From the NCBI RefSeq assembly GCF_002914525.1, contig NZ_LODW01000022.1, positions 124,001 to 188,000 of the forward strand: a stretch of DNA of 64,000 nt, read 5' to 3'. The first letter of the stretch is position 1. Each line of letters starts with the position of its first letter. Shown one piece after another: positions 7,883 through 18,787 of this stretch. The DNA comes from Rhizobium hidalgonense (GTDB lineage Bacteria > Pseudomonadota > Alphaproteobacteria > Rhizobiales > Rhizobiaceae). The position numbers were made by a program, and so were the translations under genes. The notes beneath the pieces are model-generated. The model ran no database searches. It saw nothing but the letters and a program-made list of their open reading frames with translations, and was not told the origin of the DNA.

Positions 7883-9860
7883 CGCGCGTCATTCCCTTTC
7901 CTTTGCCACCACCTCTGGACGGCCCGCCCGCAGGCCTGTCGCCGCCCGGCCTTTCACCGCCCGGCTTGTTACCACCCGACTTGGCGCCCTTCGGCTTACC
8001 GGAAAAATTCTTGGGCCCACCCGGCTTGGCACCGAAGCTCTTGCCGCGCGGCTTATCACCCGAAGGCTTGTCGCCGAATGTTCTTTCGCCGCGCGGGCGC
8101 TCGGAGCGGCCTTCGCCGGTATAACTTCTGGCTGCCCGCGGGCGCTCATCACCGTCCTCGCGCGGCCTGCGATCACCCCGCGGCTTGTCGCCGAATGGAC
8201 GATCTCCACGCGAAGGGCGATCGCCGCGCGGACGCTCCGAACGGGCCTCGCCGGTGGAGGTTCTGGCAGCCCGTGGACGCTCGTCACCATCGTCACGCGG
8301 CTTGCGGTCACCCCGCGGCTTGTCGCCGAAGGGCCGGTCGCCACGCGAGGGGCGATCACCGTAAGGCCGGTCGCCGCGCGGGCGCTCAGAACGGCCCTCG
8401 CCGGCAGAGGCTCTGGCGGCACGAGGACGTTCGTCACCTTCGCCACGCGGTTTGCGATCACCCCGCGGCTTGTCGCCGAACGGACGATCCCCGAAAGAGC
8501 GCTTGCGGCCGAAGCCTTCGCCCTCATCCTTGCGACGGGGCTCCTCGCTCGAGCGGATCCATTCGCCGTCCTCCTCGCGCACGCGGTTGATCGGCGTGCG
8601 CGGGCGATCCTCGATATGGTGGGAACCGGCGCCCTTTGCCCCCGCCTGCTCGCCGCGCCGGCGCGCGGTCTGCTCATTCTTGGCGGCTTTCGCCGCAGCC
8701 TTTTCGCCGAGCGGCCTGGCGCCCGGCGCCATCCAGACATTGGCGCTGCGGCGCTGGCCGAGCGGCTGGGGACGTTTGGGCTTTTCGTCGTCGAAGCGGC
8801 CGCCATCGCGGCGGTCGTCATCTCTACGCCCGCCACCGCGGCGATCGTCGCGCTTGGTGTCGAGACGGCTTAGCGCCCGTTCGCGCTTATCCTCGTCGCG
8901 GCGCGGACGCTGTTCGCGCTTTTCCGGCACTGCGCTTTCAGCCTCTTCCTCGGCGGCAACGGCTGGCGCATTGTAGATCGGCGCGTCGAAATTCGCCTTG
9001 GCTTCCTCGATCAGGCGCGGGCCGAGCTGGTCACGCAAGGTGCGGCCGCGCACCTCGATGACATGGCCTTCCGGCAGGTCGCCGAGCTGGAACGGGCCAT
9101 AGGAAATGCGGATCAGGCGGTTGACGTCGAGACCGAGCGCGCCCATCACGTTCTTGATTTCGCGGTTCTTGCCTTCGCGAAGACCCATGGTGATCCAGAC
9201 GTTCGAGCCTTGCGTGCGGTCGAGCGTCGCCTCGATCGAACCGTAGAGCACACCGTCGACGGCGATGCCGTCCTTTAGTCTATCGAGTGCATCCTGATCG
9301 ATCTCGCCATGGGCGCGGACACGGTAGCGTCGCAGCCAGCCGGTCGCCGGCAGCTCGAGCGCGCGGGCAAGGCCGCCGTCATTGGTGAGCAGCAGCAAGC
9401 CTTCGGTATTGATGTCGAGGCGGCCGATCGACATGACGCGCGGCAGTTCTTCCGGCAAGTTGTCGAAGACAGTCGCGCGGCCTTCGGGATCGGCATTGGT
9501 GGTCACCAAGCCGGCCGGCTTATGATAGAGCCACAGTCTGGTGCGCTCGATGCCGCGGATCGGCACGCCGTCGACCTCGATGCGGTCGGCAAGCGTGACA
9601 TTGACTACGGGCGTGTCGAGAACCGCGCCGTTCAGCGTCACCCGGCCTTCCATGATCATGCGTTCGATGTCGCGGCGGGAGGCAACGCCGGCGCGCGCCA
9701 TCACCTTGGAAATACGTTCGGCCTTCGCGTCGCCATCGCTCTCGGCGGCGATTGCAGCCTTTGCCGGCTTGTCACCGCGCGGCTTGCCGCCGGTCTTCGG
9801 CTCGGTGTCCCGTGAAAACGGCTTTGCGCCCGGGCGTTTTGGCTTGTCTTTAGGTGTCAT
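7863..9860 (-). CDS. rluB: RluB/RsuA-type 23S rRNA pseudouridine synthase with a long Arg/Gly/Asp-rich repeat tail
   Basis: A 665-aa protein. After a basic N-terminal stretch, residues about 49-95 form an S4 RNA-binding domain (SKVMARAGVASRRDIERMI). The catalytic domain spans about 105-290, with Asp149 in GRLDINTEGLLLLTNDG. These are the marks of the RsuA/RluB/RluE/RluF group, which isomerises uridines in rRNA. Residues about 300-665 are low-complexity and charged, and include three tandem repeats of 44-50 residues (458-507, 508-552, 553-596) built on DRPFGDKPRGDR and DERPRAAR. E. coli RluB is under half this length. The exact target uridine is not determined here. Confidence 0.9.
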   Translation of the reverse strand: MTPKDKPKRPGAKPFSRDTEPKTGGKPRGDKPAKAAIAAESDGDAKAERISKVMARAGVASRRDIERMIMEGRVTLNGAVLDTPVVNVTLADRIEVDGVPIRGIERTRLWLYHKPAGLVTTNADPEGRATVFDNLPEELPRVMSIGRLDINTEGLLLLTNDGGLARALELPATGWLRRYRVRAHGEIDQDALDRLKDGIAVDGVLYGSIEATLDRTQGSNVWITMGLREGKNREIKNVMGALGLDVNRLIRISYGPFQLGDLPEGHVIEVRGRTLRDQLGPRLIEEAKANFDAPIYNAPAVAAEEEAESAVPEKREQRPRRDEDKRERALSRLDTKRDDRRGGGRRDDDRRDGGRFDDEKPKRPQPLGQRRSANVWMAPGARPLGEKAAAKAAKNEQTARRRGEQAGAKGAGSHHIEDRPRTPINRVREEDGEWIRSSEEPRRKDEGEGFGRKRSFGDRPFGDKPRGDRKPRGEGDERPRAARASAGEGRSERPRGDRPYGDRPSRGDRPFGDKPRGDRKPRDDGDERPRAARTSTGEARSERPRGDRPSRGDRPFGDKPRGDRRPREDGDERPRAARSYTGEGRSERPRGERTFGDKPSGDKPRGKSFGAKPGGPKNFSGKPKGAKSGGNKPGGERPGGDRPAGGPSRGGGKGKGMTRGADRRR
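8073..8489 (-). repeat. Three in-frame tandem repeats in the pseudouridine synthase tail
   Basis: Units of 150, 135 and 132 bp occupy about 8340-8489, 8205-8339 and 8073-8204. On the plus strand each begins to the right with a near-identical GGCTTGTCGCCGAA-type block. All unit lengths are multiples of three, so copy number can change without a frameshift. They encode alternating Arg, Asp, Gly and Pro. Confidence 0.85.
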
Positions 9861-9932
9861 TTGTTGTTTGCCTGCCTTTTGGGCCTGTCTATCAGGTCAC
9901 GCATCTGCGGTTAAGTGGAAATTCTTGCGATC

Positions 9933-10388
9933 GTGAAGACAAATCGTTTCATGGAGATGGCGCTTGTAGAGGCGCGTGCCGCCGGAGACCGCGGCGAGGT
10001 GCCGATCGGCGCCGTCCTCGTCATCGACGATATCGCCGTTTCACGCGCGGGAAACCGCACACGCGAGCTCAAGGACGTCACCGCGCACGCCGAAATCGCC
10101 GCGATCCGGCTTGCCTGCGACGCGCTCGGACAGGAGCGCCTTGTCGGCGCCGATCTCTACGTGACGCTCGAACCCTGCACCATGTGCGCGGCAGCCATCT
10201 CCTTTGCGCGTATCCGCAGGCTCTATTACGGCGCCGAGGACCCGAAGGGCGGCGGCGTCGACAATGGCGTGCGATTCTATGCGCAGCCGACCTGCCACCA
10301 CGCTCCGGAGGTCTACTCCGGCTTCAACGAGGTCCAGTCGGCCGAGATCTTGCGGACATTCTTTTCGCAAAAGCGAGAGGCGCCGTAA
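9933..10388 (+). CDS. tadA: tRNA adenosine(34) deaminase
   Basis: A 151-aa cytidine/adenosine deaminase-fold enzyme that converts A34 to inosine in tRNA-Arg(ACG). The zinc site is complete: HAE at residues 52-54 (His ligand and proton-shuttle Glu) and PCTMC at 81-85 (two Cys ligands). GEVPIGAVLV and the C-terminal GVDNGVRFY region are typical. The start is uncertain: GTG at 9915, GTG at 9933 and ATG at 9951 are all in frame. 9933 (VKTNRFMEMAL) gives the usual family N-terminus and has GGAA upstream. It is divergent from the pseudouridine synthase gene with a gap of about 70 bp. Confidence 0.93.
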   Translation: MKTNRFMEMALVEARAAGDRGEVPIGAVLVIDDIAVSRAGNRTRELKDVTAHAEIAAIRLACDALGQERLVGADLYVTLEPCTMCAAAISFARIRRLYYGAEDPKGGGVDNGVRFYAQPTCHHAPEVYSGFNEVQSAEILRTFFSQKREAP

Positions 10389-10460
10389 TGCGCGGCGTCC
10401 TCCCATACCGTTACGCGTGCCAATCTTAAGATATCTCGGTGCGAGGAGATTGTCGGCACC

Positions 10461-10604
10461 AGCCCCTCATCCGGCTGCCGCCACCTTCTCTCCCTAAACG
10501 GGGCGAAGGGGATATGGCGCAGCCTTCTCCGTCCCTCGCTCGAAACTCTCGCGTGGCACGTCCCCTCGCCCCGTTTACGGGGAGAGGGTTAGGGTGAGGG
10601 GCAG
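10461..10604 (+). repeat. Rhizobial intergenic palindromic repeat element
   Basis: The gap between tadA and the lipoprotein gene holds a long imperfect palindrome. The left arm contains TAAACGGGGCGAAGGGGA (to 10512) and the right arm TCCCCTCGCCCCGTTTA (10561-10577). The outer parts are CCCCTCATCC on the left and GGGTGAGGGG on the right. The motif GGTTAGGGTGAGGGGCA at its right end recurs near 19758 and 26508. It looks like a non-coding mosaic element of the kind common between rhizobial genes. Confidence 0.75.
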
Positions 10605-10628
10605 CCTTCAATGCGCAGGGGCAAGCTG

Positions 10629-11258
10629 CTATTGCAGGAAGTTCCACCACTGCTTGCCGGTGTTGGCGACTGCGGCATCTTTCTTGCGCTTCTTCGCCTT
10701 CTTGAGCTCGGGTTCGCCGAGATCGTCGAGCTTGGCCGGATCGTCGACGGTGCGGTAGCCGGGCGGCGGATCGGATATATAGCGGCGCTGATCGATATAG
10801 GAGCCCTTCTGCAAGGCGCGGGCTTCACGATAGGCCTTGGTCTGGGCTTCCGTCGTGCGGCGGCCGCCTTCGATGGCGGAGCTGGCGAGTGGGGAGCGGT
10901 AATTCGGATTGTCCGAGTTCGCATCGGCTTCCCCGACGAGGCGGGCGCGAGTTTCCTCCGGCGATTCAATCCATTGCGGATTGTCCTTGTTGGCGACCGT
11001 CGGCTGCGGCGCAACGAGGGTCTCCTTCTGCGCCTGGGCCGGCAGCACCAGCGTCGGGCGCGGCGTGTATTTGACGCCCTTGTTCTTCGGATCCGGCCCG
11101 GTCAACGACACGGACTGGCCGAGATCGTCGGTCAATTGCTCCATGGCGGTCTTGTCGGTGCCGTAGGTCGGGCTGCTGGCGCAGCTGGAGACCAGGGAGC
11201 ATCCCGCCATGACAACAGACAGGCAGGCGCCCATACGGAACCAATGCGTTGCGAACAT
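10629..11258 (-). CDS. Putative outer-membrane or periplasmic lipoprotein of unknown function
   Basis: A 209-aa protein with an N-terminal hydrophobic segment and two candidate lipobox cysteines (MAGC and VSSC within the first 26 residues); VSSCASSP fits the lipobox best. The mature part is polar, rich in Lys, Asp and Pro, and ends in a basic stretch followed by KQWWNFLQ. No known domain was recognised. The start at 11258 has a GGAAGGG ribosome binding site; a longer in-frame start was rejected. It lies 131 bp downstream of ileS on the same strand. Confidence 0.7.
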   Translation of the reverse strand: MFATHWFRMGACLSVVMAGCSLVSSCASSPTYGTDKTAMEQLTDDLGQSVSLTGPDPKNKGVKYTPRPTLVLPAQAQKETLVAPQPTVANKDNPQWIESPEETRARLVGEADANSDNPNYRSPLASSAIEGGRRTTEAQTKAYREARALQKGSYIDQRRYISDPPPGYRTVDDPAKLDDLGEPELKKAKKRKKDAAVANTGKQWWNFLQ

Positions 11259-11389
11259 GAAAACCCTTCCAGCCACCGGTGCAATCGTTGCCCAACCGGA
11301 CAACCGTCCCCCTGACGCAAAAATCCGGCCATTTTCAGGCAGCTTTTACCGGATGAACCGCGAAAACGCAATTCACCCGGTAAATATCT

Positions 11390-14281
11390 TCAGGCGCCGA
11401 TGCCGAGTTCGCGCAATGCGGCAGCATCACGCTTGGAAACATCGGGATAGTCCGGATCGGCGCCGACGTCGGTGGTGATGCGCCAGGATCGGGCGCATTT
11501 CACGCCTTCGGCCAGCTTCGGAACGACGGCGACATCAGCCACTTCTGCCAGGCGGAACGCTTCAGCCGGGCCGGCGTCCGCCTTAATCGTGATATCAGAG
11601 GTGATGCAGACTTCGGTGAAGTCCTGGCCTTCCAGCGCCTTCACGAGTTCCGGGTCGGCGATGTGGACGACGGGAGCGGCCTCCAGCGAGGAGCCGATAC
11701 GCTTATCCCTGCGCTCGATTTCAAGAGCGCCCGTGACAACCGAGCGGACGGCGCGGATCTTCTTCCATTTTTCGGCCAGGGCATCGTTGCGCCATTCCTT
11801 GGCAACAGGGGCAAACTGCTCCAGATGCACCGAAACGGCGGCCGGGTTGCGCGACAGCCAGGCCTCCTCAGTGGTGAAGGGCAGCATCGGCGCAAGCCAG
11901 GTCACCATGCAATCGAAGATCTGGCGGATGACGTGCAGGCTGGCGCGCCGGCGCAGGCTCGAGGGCGCGTCGCAATAGAGCGCATCCTTGCGGACATCGA
12001 AATAGAAGGCCGAAAGCTCGACATTGGCAAAATCGATCAATGCGCGGGCGATCTTCTTGAAGTCGAAGCTGTCGTAATTCTCGCGCACCAGGTCGTCGAG
12101 CTCGGCCAGCCGGTGCAGCATCAGCTGCTCCAGCTCCGGCAGATCGGCAAGAGCGATCTCCTCGCCCTTGTCGTGGGCGAGCGTGCCGAGCATCCAGCGG
12201 ATGGTGTTGCGCAGCTTGCGATAGGCGTCGACATTGGTCTGGATGATCGTCTTGCCGACGCGCAGGTCGTCGGCATAATCCGAGGTCATCACCCAGAGGC
12301 GCAGGATATCGGCGCCGGCATCCTTCATCACTTCCTGTGGTGCGGTGACGTTGCCCTTCGACTTCGACATCTTCTCGCCCTTCTCGTCCATGGTGAAACC
12401 ATGGGTGAGGACGGCGTTGTAAGGCGCACGGCCGCGGGTGGCAGCCGATTCCAGCAGCGAGGAATGGAACCAGCCGCGGTGCTGGTCGGACCCTTCGAGA
12501 TAAAGATCGGCCGGCCACTTCAGGTCGGGGCGGTCTTCGAGCGTGAAGGTGTGCGTCGAGCCCGAGTCGAACCAGACGTCGAGGATATCCATGACCTGCG
12601 TCCAGCGGGAGTGGTCGTGGTCATTGCCGAGGAAACGCTCCTTGGCGCCTTCGGCAAACCAGGCGTCGGCGCCCTCATGTTCGAAGGCTTCGAGAATGCG
12701 GGCATTGACGGCGTCATCGACCAGGACCTCGCCCTCATCGTCGGCAAAGACGGCGATCGGCACGCCCCATGCCCTTTGACGGGAAAGAACCCAGTCCGGG
12801 CGGCCCTCGATCATGGCGCGCAACCGGTTCTGGCCGGCGGCGGGCACGAAGCGGGTGTCGTCGATCGCTCCCAGCGCGCGCGAACGCAGCGTCGTGCCGT
12901 CGGCAAGGGTCTTGTCCATATAGACGAACCATTGCGGCGTGTTGCGGAAGATGACCGGCTTCTTCGAGCGCCAGGAGTGCGGATACTGATGCTTCAACCG
13001 GCCGCGGGCAAAGAGCGCGCCGCGGGCGATCAGCTCCTTGATGACGCGGTCGTTGGCATCGCCCTTCTTGCCGTTGTCGTCGATGACGCGGGCGCCTTCG
13101 AAGCCGGGGGCGTCGGATGTATAGAAGCCACCGTCATCGACCGGGAACGGGATCTTGGTCTCGATGCCGCGCGCCTCCAGCGTGCGGACGGCCGACATCC
13201 AGGCATCGAAGTCTTCGCGACCGTGGCTCGGAGCGGTATGCACGAAGCCGGTGCCGGCGTCATCGGTGACGTGGTCGCCATCGAGCAGCGGTACAGTGAA
13301 TTCATAGCCGCCGTCGAGACCCTTGAACGGATGGGCGCAGGTCATCGCCGCGAAGTCCGCCGCAGAAACATCGCTCAAACGCTTGTATTGCAGCTTGGCC
13401 TTGGCGAAGGATTCCTCGGCGAGCTTATCGGCAAAGATCAGCCTTTCGCCGGGACGCGGACCAAAATCATTCTCGGCCGCCGTCACCTCGTAAAGGCCGT
13501 AGGAGACACGTGCAGAGAAGGAGACCGCGCGGTTGCCGGGGATCGTCCAGGGCGTGGTCGTCCAGATCACCACGAAGGCGTCCTTGAGCGCGGATGGACC
13601 TTCGACGACTGGGAATTTCACCCAGATCGTATCGCTCTCATAGTCCTGGTACTCGACCTCGGCTTCGGCCAGCGCCGTACGTTCGACGACCGACCACATG
13701 ATCGGCTTGGAGCCGCGATAAAGCTGGCCGCTGGCGGCGATCTTCAGGAGTTCGCCGGCAATGCGCGATTCCGCATGGAAATTCATCGTCGTATAGGGAT
13801 TGTCGAAGTCGCCCTCGATGCCGAGACGCTTGAACTCTTCGGCCTGAACCTTGATCCAGCCGGCGGCGAATTCACGGCATTCTCTGCGGAACTCGTTGAC
13901 CGGAACCTCGTCCTTGTTCCTGCCCTTCTCGCGATACTTCTCCTCGATCTTCCATTCGATCGGAAGTCCGTGGCAATCCCAGCCGGGCACGTAATTGGCG
14001 TCGTAACCGCGCATCTGGAACGAGCGGTTGATGACGTCCTTGAGGATCTTGTTCAGCGCGTGGCCGATATGGATGTTGCCGTTGGCATAGGGCGGGCCGT
14101 CGTGAAGCACGAACTTTTCGCGGCCGGCGGCCGAAGCGCGCAATTTTTTGTAGAGACCCATTTCCTGCCAGCGCTTGACGAGCTCCGGCTCCTTCTGCGG
14201 CAGGCCGGCGCGCATCGGGAAATCGGTTTCGGGCAAATAGAGGGTCTTCGAATAATCGATCTTTTCGGCTGTGTCGGTCAT
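11390..14281 (-). CDS. ileS: Isoleucyl-tRNA synthetase
   Basis: A 963-aa class I synthetase that charges tRNA-Ile and edits valine. HIGH is at residues 71-74, after [10 protein letters not shown], and KMSKS at 637-641 (KMSKSKGN). The CP1 editing domain lies between, with [12 protein letters not shown]. In the C-terminal region the segment equivalent to the bacterial zinc ribbon reads [14 protein letters not shown] and keeps only one Cys. The start at 14281 ([19 protein letters not shown]) fits the family; 29 upstream in-frame residues are not conserved-looking. ribF lies upstream on the same strand with a 287-bp gap. Confidence 0.97.
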   Translation of the reverse strand: MTDTAEKIDYSKTLYLPETDFPMRAGLPQKEPELVKRWQEMGLYKKLRASAAGREKFVLHDGPPYANGNIHIGHALNKILKDVINRSFQMRGYDANYVPGWDCHGLPIEWKIEEKYREKGRNKDEVPVNEFRRECREFAAGWIKVQAEEFKRLGIEGDFDNPYTTMNFHAESRIAGELLKIAASGQLYRGSKPIMWSVVERTALAEAEVEYQDYESDTIWVKFPVVEGPSALKDAFVVIWTTTPWTIPGNRAVSFSARVSYGLYEVTAAENDFGPRPGERLIFADKLAEESFAKAKLQYKRLSDVSAADFAAMTCAHPFKGLDGGYEFTVPLLDGDHVTDDAGTGFVHTAPSHGREDFDAWMSAVRTLEARGIETKIPFPVDDGGFYTSDAPGFEGARVIDDNGKKGDANDRVIKELIARGALFARGRLKHQYPHSWRSKKPVIFRNTPQWFVYMDKTLADGTTLRSRALGAIDDTRFVPAAGQNRLRAMIEGRPDWVLSRQRAWGVPIAVFADDEGEVLVDDAVNARILEAFEHEGADAWFAEGAKERFLGNDHDHSRWTQVMDILDVWFDSGSTHTFTLEDRPDLKWPADLYLEGSDQHRGWFHSSLLESAATRGRAPYNAVLTHGFTMDEKGEKMSKSKGNVTAPQEVMKDAGADILRLWVMTSDYADDLRVGKTIIQTNVDAYRKLRNTIRWMLGTLAHDKGEEIALADLPELEQLMLHRLAELDDLVRENYDSFDFKKIARALIDFANVELSAFYFDVRKDALYCDAPSSLRRRASLHVIRQIFDCMVTWLAPMLPFTTEEAWLSRNPAAVSVHLEQFAPVAKEWRNDALAEKWKKIRAVRSVVTGALEIERRDKRIGSSLEAAPVVHIADPELVKALEGQDFTEVCITSDITIKADAGPAEAFRLAEVADVAVVPKLAEGVKCARSWRITTDVGADPDYPDVSKRDAAALRELGIGA

Positions 14282-14568
14282 ATCGGGACAATCGTTTCTG
14301 GCGGCCCGGAAAGGGGCGCTGCGGGCGTGAAAAAGCTGGTGACGGAAGCGCTCATGTGAGAGCGCCAAAAACCCGGACCTCCCGGCCGCTTAGCGCGCGC
14401 GGAAGGCCGGGCCGATAATTCGCGTCGTGATCGCCAGCCGAAATTTCGTCATAGCGCCGGTTCATAGGCGTTTTTGCCGGGAAAAGGAAGAGAAGAATTC
14501 GCCGCAGCGATCCCTCGGCGCGAGCGAAATTTTCGATTGCGTCCGAAAAATCCGGGACCGACGCGACC

Positions 14569-15552
14569 TCAGGAAAAACAAAGCTTCCGATCGAGTTCGC
14601 CGAGCGGCTTGACACCAGCCAGCAGCGCCCTCGCCTCTTCCTCGTCGCGCTTGATCTGGGCGACCAGCGGATCGAGGCCATCGAATTTCAGTTCGGGTCT
14701 AAGATAGCCGAAGAAGGAGACGGCGCAGCGCTGGCCGTAGAGATCGCCGCTGAAATCGAAAAGATAGGTTTCGAGCAGCGGCGCCCCGTTTTCCGTGACC
14801 GTCGGGCGGCGGCCGTAGCTGGCGACGGCATCATGGAGCGTGCCGTCCTGGCGGCGGAAGCGGACGGCATAAATGCCGGCGGCAAGTTCGACCTCCGACG
14901 GCAGGCGCATGTTGGCGGTGGGAAAACCCAGCTGGCGGCCGAGCTTTTCGCCGTCGATCACCTCGGCCTCGACCGTATAGCGGTAGCCCAGCATGCCGGC
15001 GACTTCGCTGACGCTGCCTTCCTTCAAAAGCGCGCGGATATGGCTCGAAGAGACGACATCGGCGTTTTCGTCGCGGAAGGCATCGATCAGGGTGACGCCG
15101 AAGCCATAGGTCTGGCCGGCATTCATCAGGAAGGCCGGACCGCCCTCTCGGCCGCGGCCGAAATGGAAATCGAAGCCGGTGACGACTTCGGAGGCGCCGA
15201 GCCAATCCTTGAGGATCGAATGGATGAAATCGTCGGCCGAGCGCTGCGAGAACTCGTAGTCGAAGGGATATTCGATGACGGCGCTAAAACCGAGCGTCTC
15301 CAGGATGCGGGCTTTCAGCGGCGCCGGCGTCAGGCGGAAGACCGGCGTCTCAGGCCGGAAGACCGTGCGCGGATGCGGCTCGAAGGTCAGCACCAAGGCG
15401 GGGATGCCCCGCGCCCTGGAGATTTCGAGCGCGCGGTTGAGCACAGACTGGTGGCCACGGTGCACGCCGTCGAAATTGCCGATGGCAATGACGCCGCCCT
15501 TCAGATGGGCAGGCAAGGGTTCCCGGGTTTCATTGCGGTGGAAGACGGTCAT
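14569..15552 (-). CDS. ribF: Bifunctional riboflavin kinase / FAD synthetase
   Basis: A 327-aa cytoplasmic enzyme that makes FMN and then FAD from riboflavin. The N-terminal FAD synthetase part shows IGNFDGVHRGHQ (nucleotidyltransferase HxGH-type motif) and GFDFHFGRGREG. The C-terminal flavokinase domain shows GRQLGFPTANM and GIYAVRF, then LLETYLFDFSGDLYG. The start at 15552 (MTVFHRNE) has AGAGAAG upstream. It follows the HAD hydrolase gene after only 14 bp, so the two are co-transcribed. Confidence 0.95.
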   Translation of the reverse strand: MTVFHRNETREPLPAHLKGGVIAIGNFDGVHRGHQSVLNRALEISRARGIPALVLTFEPHPRTVFRPETPVFRLTPAPLKARILETLGFSAVIEYPFDYEFSQRSADDFIHSILKDWLGASEVVTGFDFHFGRGREGGPAFLMNAGQTYGFGVTLIDAFRDENADVVSSSHIRALLKEGSVSEVAGMLGYRYTVEAEVIDGEKLGRQLGFPTANMRLPSEVELAAGIYAVRFRRQDGTLHDAVASYGRRPTVTENGAPLLETYLFDFSGDLYGQRCAVSFFGYLRPELKFDGLDPLVAQIKRDEEEARALLAGVKPLGELDRKLCFS

Positions 15553-15566
15553 CGGCAGGCTTCTCT

Positions 15567-16415
15567 TTATGCAAGGCGTGGCATCCACCACTTCGGCGCG
15601 GCTTTTTCCCGATCGAGATAGGCGTGGAGAATCGCCTCGTCGGTCTCGCCGTTCAAGGTGTATTCCTTGGCGTGGATACCGCCGCTGATGTAGAGAAGGT
15701 CGAGGCCGTAATTCAAGGCGCCGCGAACATCGGTCGGCATGCCGTCGCCGATCGCCAGCACACGGTCGATGGGGAAATCGCCGCGAAGCTCGCGGGCAGC
15801 GGCCAACGTCGCCTCATAGATCGGCCGGTGCGGTTTTCCGGCGATGCGGGTGCTGCCACCAAGCTGCTCGTAATAGGCGGCCATGGCGCCGGCGCAGGGG
15901 ATGATGCGATGGCCGCGCTCGACGACGAGGTCGGGATTGGCGCAGATCATCGGCACCTCGCGCGCCTGAAAATCCAGAAGCATGTCGGTGTAATCCTCCG
16001 GCTTCTCAGTCTCGTCATCGAAGAAGCCGGTGCAGACGAGCGATTGTGCTTCGCCCGCGGGGGTGCGCTCGACGCCAATGCCTTCGAGCAGCGCCTTGTC
16101 GCGCTCAGGACCGAGCAGAAAGACCGTCTTCGGCCCTTCGGCGATCAGCCGGCGGGTGACGTCGCCTGAGGTGACGATCCGGTCATAGGCGCTGTCGGGC
16201 ACCCCGATCTGGCGCAGCTGCTCGACCACCTGCCAGGAAAGGCGCGGCGAATTGGTGATGAGGACGACAGCGACGCCGCTCTCGCGTGCCGCTTCAAGGG
16301 CAGCCGCCGCCTTTGGAAACGGATCGACACCGTTGTGAACAACGCCCCAGACATCGCAGAGCACCACGTCATAATGACCTGTTATCTCCGAGAAGTTTTC
16401 TATGCGCCTCGCCAT
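15567..16415 (-). CDS. HAD-family hydrolase, subfamily IIA (NagD/PGP-like, TIGR01459 type)
   Basis: A 282-aa HAD protein. Motif I appears as CDVWGVVHNG (nucleophile Asp), motif II as LITNSPR, and motifs III/IV near RVLAIGDGMPTDVRGALN. Class IIA members dephosphorylate small metabolites such as nucleoside monophosphates, 4-nitrophenyl phosphate or phosphoglycolate; this subfamily has no assigned substrate. It is the first gene of the run with ribF. The start at 16415 (MARRIENFSEITGHYD) was chosen because residues before it are not conserved-looking. Confidence 0.85.
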   Translation of the reverse strand: MARRIENFSEITGHYDVVLCDVWGVVHNGVDPFPKAAAALEAARESGVAVVLITNSPRLSWQVVEQLRQIGVPDSAYDRIVTSGDVTRRLIAEGPKTVFLLGPERDKALLEGIGVERTPAGEAQSLVCTGFFDDETEKPEDYTDMLLDFQAREVPMICANPDLVVERGHRIIPCAGAMAAYYEQLGGSTRIAGKPHRPIYEATLAAARELRGDFPIDRVLAIGDGMPTDVRGALNYGLDLLYISGGIHAKEYTLNGETDEAILHAYLDREKAAPKWWMPRLA

Positions 16416-16580
16416 TCCGAATTCCCGATTTGCCTCAGTCACCGGTGACATTGCAAAGGCGCAAGGCGATGGCAAGGCAATTTTCTTCGCTGCCGGCCCA
16501 GCACACCGGGTTTCGGCAACAATCTCCGCATTTCTCCGGCCTCTTCACAATTCCGGCACAAAAATTCGTGATTGCTCTCA

Positions 16581-16609
16581 TTGACTCCTCTTGGAGCCAT
16601 CCCTAAATG
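16581..16609 (+). promoter_or_regulatory. Probable groESL promoter
   Basis: TTGACT (16581-16586) and CTAAAT (16603-16608) are spaced by 16 bp, a fair housekeeping-type promoter. It lies just upstream of the CIRCE element, so a start near 16615 would put CIRCE at the beginning of the transcript, as in other CIRCE-controlled operons. A heat-shock sigma promoter was looked for but no clean match was found. Confidence 0.5.
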
Positions 16610-16616
16610 CTCGTCG

Positions 16617-16643
16617 CTAGCACTCACCGCGAGGGAGTGCTAA
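16617..16643 (+). promoter_or_regulatory. CIRCE operator (HrcA binding site) of groESL
   Basis: CTAGCACTC, a 9-bp spacer and GAGTGCTAA form the conserved inverted repeat with one deviation from TTAGCACTC in the left arm. It lies 58 bp before the groES start. HrcA bound here represses groESL at normal temperature; hrcA is not in this window. Confidence 0.95.
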
Positions 16644-16701
16644 CATCTATCCATGTGGGCCGCTCCGGCCCGCGAATGTCATTCGATCGAGGGATTAGAC
16701 A

Positions 16702-16998
16702 ATGGCAAGCACCAACTTCCGCCCCCTTCACGACCGCGTCGTTGTTCGCCGCGTTGAGTCCGAAGCCAAGACCAAGGGTGGCATCATCATTCCCGATACC
16801 GCCAAGGAAAAGCCGCAGGAAGGCGAAATCGTCGCCGTCGGTTCCGGCGCTCGTGACGAGTCCGGCAAGGTCGTCGCACTCGACGTCAAGGCTGGCGACC
16901 GCATCCTGTTCGGCAAGTGGTCCGGCACCGAAGTCAAGATCGACGGCGAAGACCTTCTGATCATGAAGGAAGCCGACATTATGGGCATCATCGGCTGA
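16702..16998 (+). CDS. groES: Co-chaperonin GroES
   Basis: A 98-aa protein that caps the GroEL ring and helps fold substrate proteins in the cytoplasm. It reads [12 protein letters not shown] at the start, [18 protein letters not shown] across the mobile loop, and [14 protein letters not shown] text ([19 protein letters not shown]) near the end. The mobile-loop hydrophobic tripeptide III is intact. It is the first gene of a two-gene operon; groEL starts 71 bp downstream. Codon choice is biased as in highly expressed genes. Confidence 0.98.
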   Translation: MASTNFRPLHDRVVVRRVESEAKTKGGIIIPDTAKEKPQEGEIVAVGSGARDESGKVVALDVKAGDRILFGKWSGTEVKIDGEDLLIMKEADIMGIIG

Positions 16999-17057
16999 TC
17001 AGCCGCTGGCCTTTCCGACGTAGCCGACGGGTCCCAGAACCCGGACACTCGAATTGA

Positions 17058-18710
<1,653 letters not shown>

Positions 18711-18754
18711 TAGGCGAAAGCCTGCACTGATACCATTCCGGCATCCGGAACAGG

Positions 18755-18787
18755 AAGGGCGGCCCTCGGGTCGCCCTTTTCTTTTTT
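18755..18787 (+). terminator. Rho-independent terminator of groESL
   Basis: AAGGGCG (18755-18761) pairs with CGCCCTT (18772-18778), followed by a T-rich run. It lies 45 bp after the groEL stop. Confidence 0.9.

Noticed and set aside
8073..8489. Regularly spaced direct repeats that at first look CRISPR-like
   Set aside because: Units are 132-150 bp, in frame and encode a protein tail; there are no unique spacers and no cas genes.
11663..14359. 898-codon plus-strand frame
   Set aside because: Antisense to ileS; amino-acid content is that of a complementary-strand frame.
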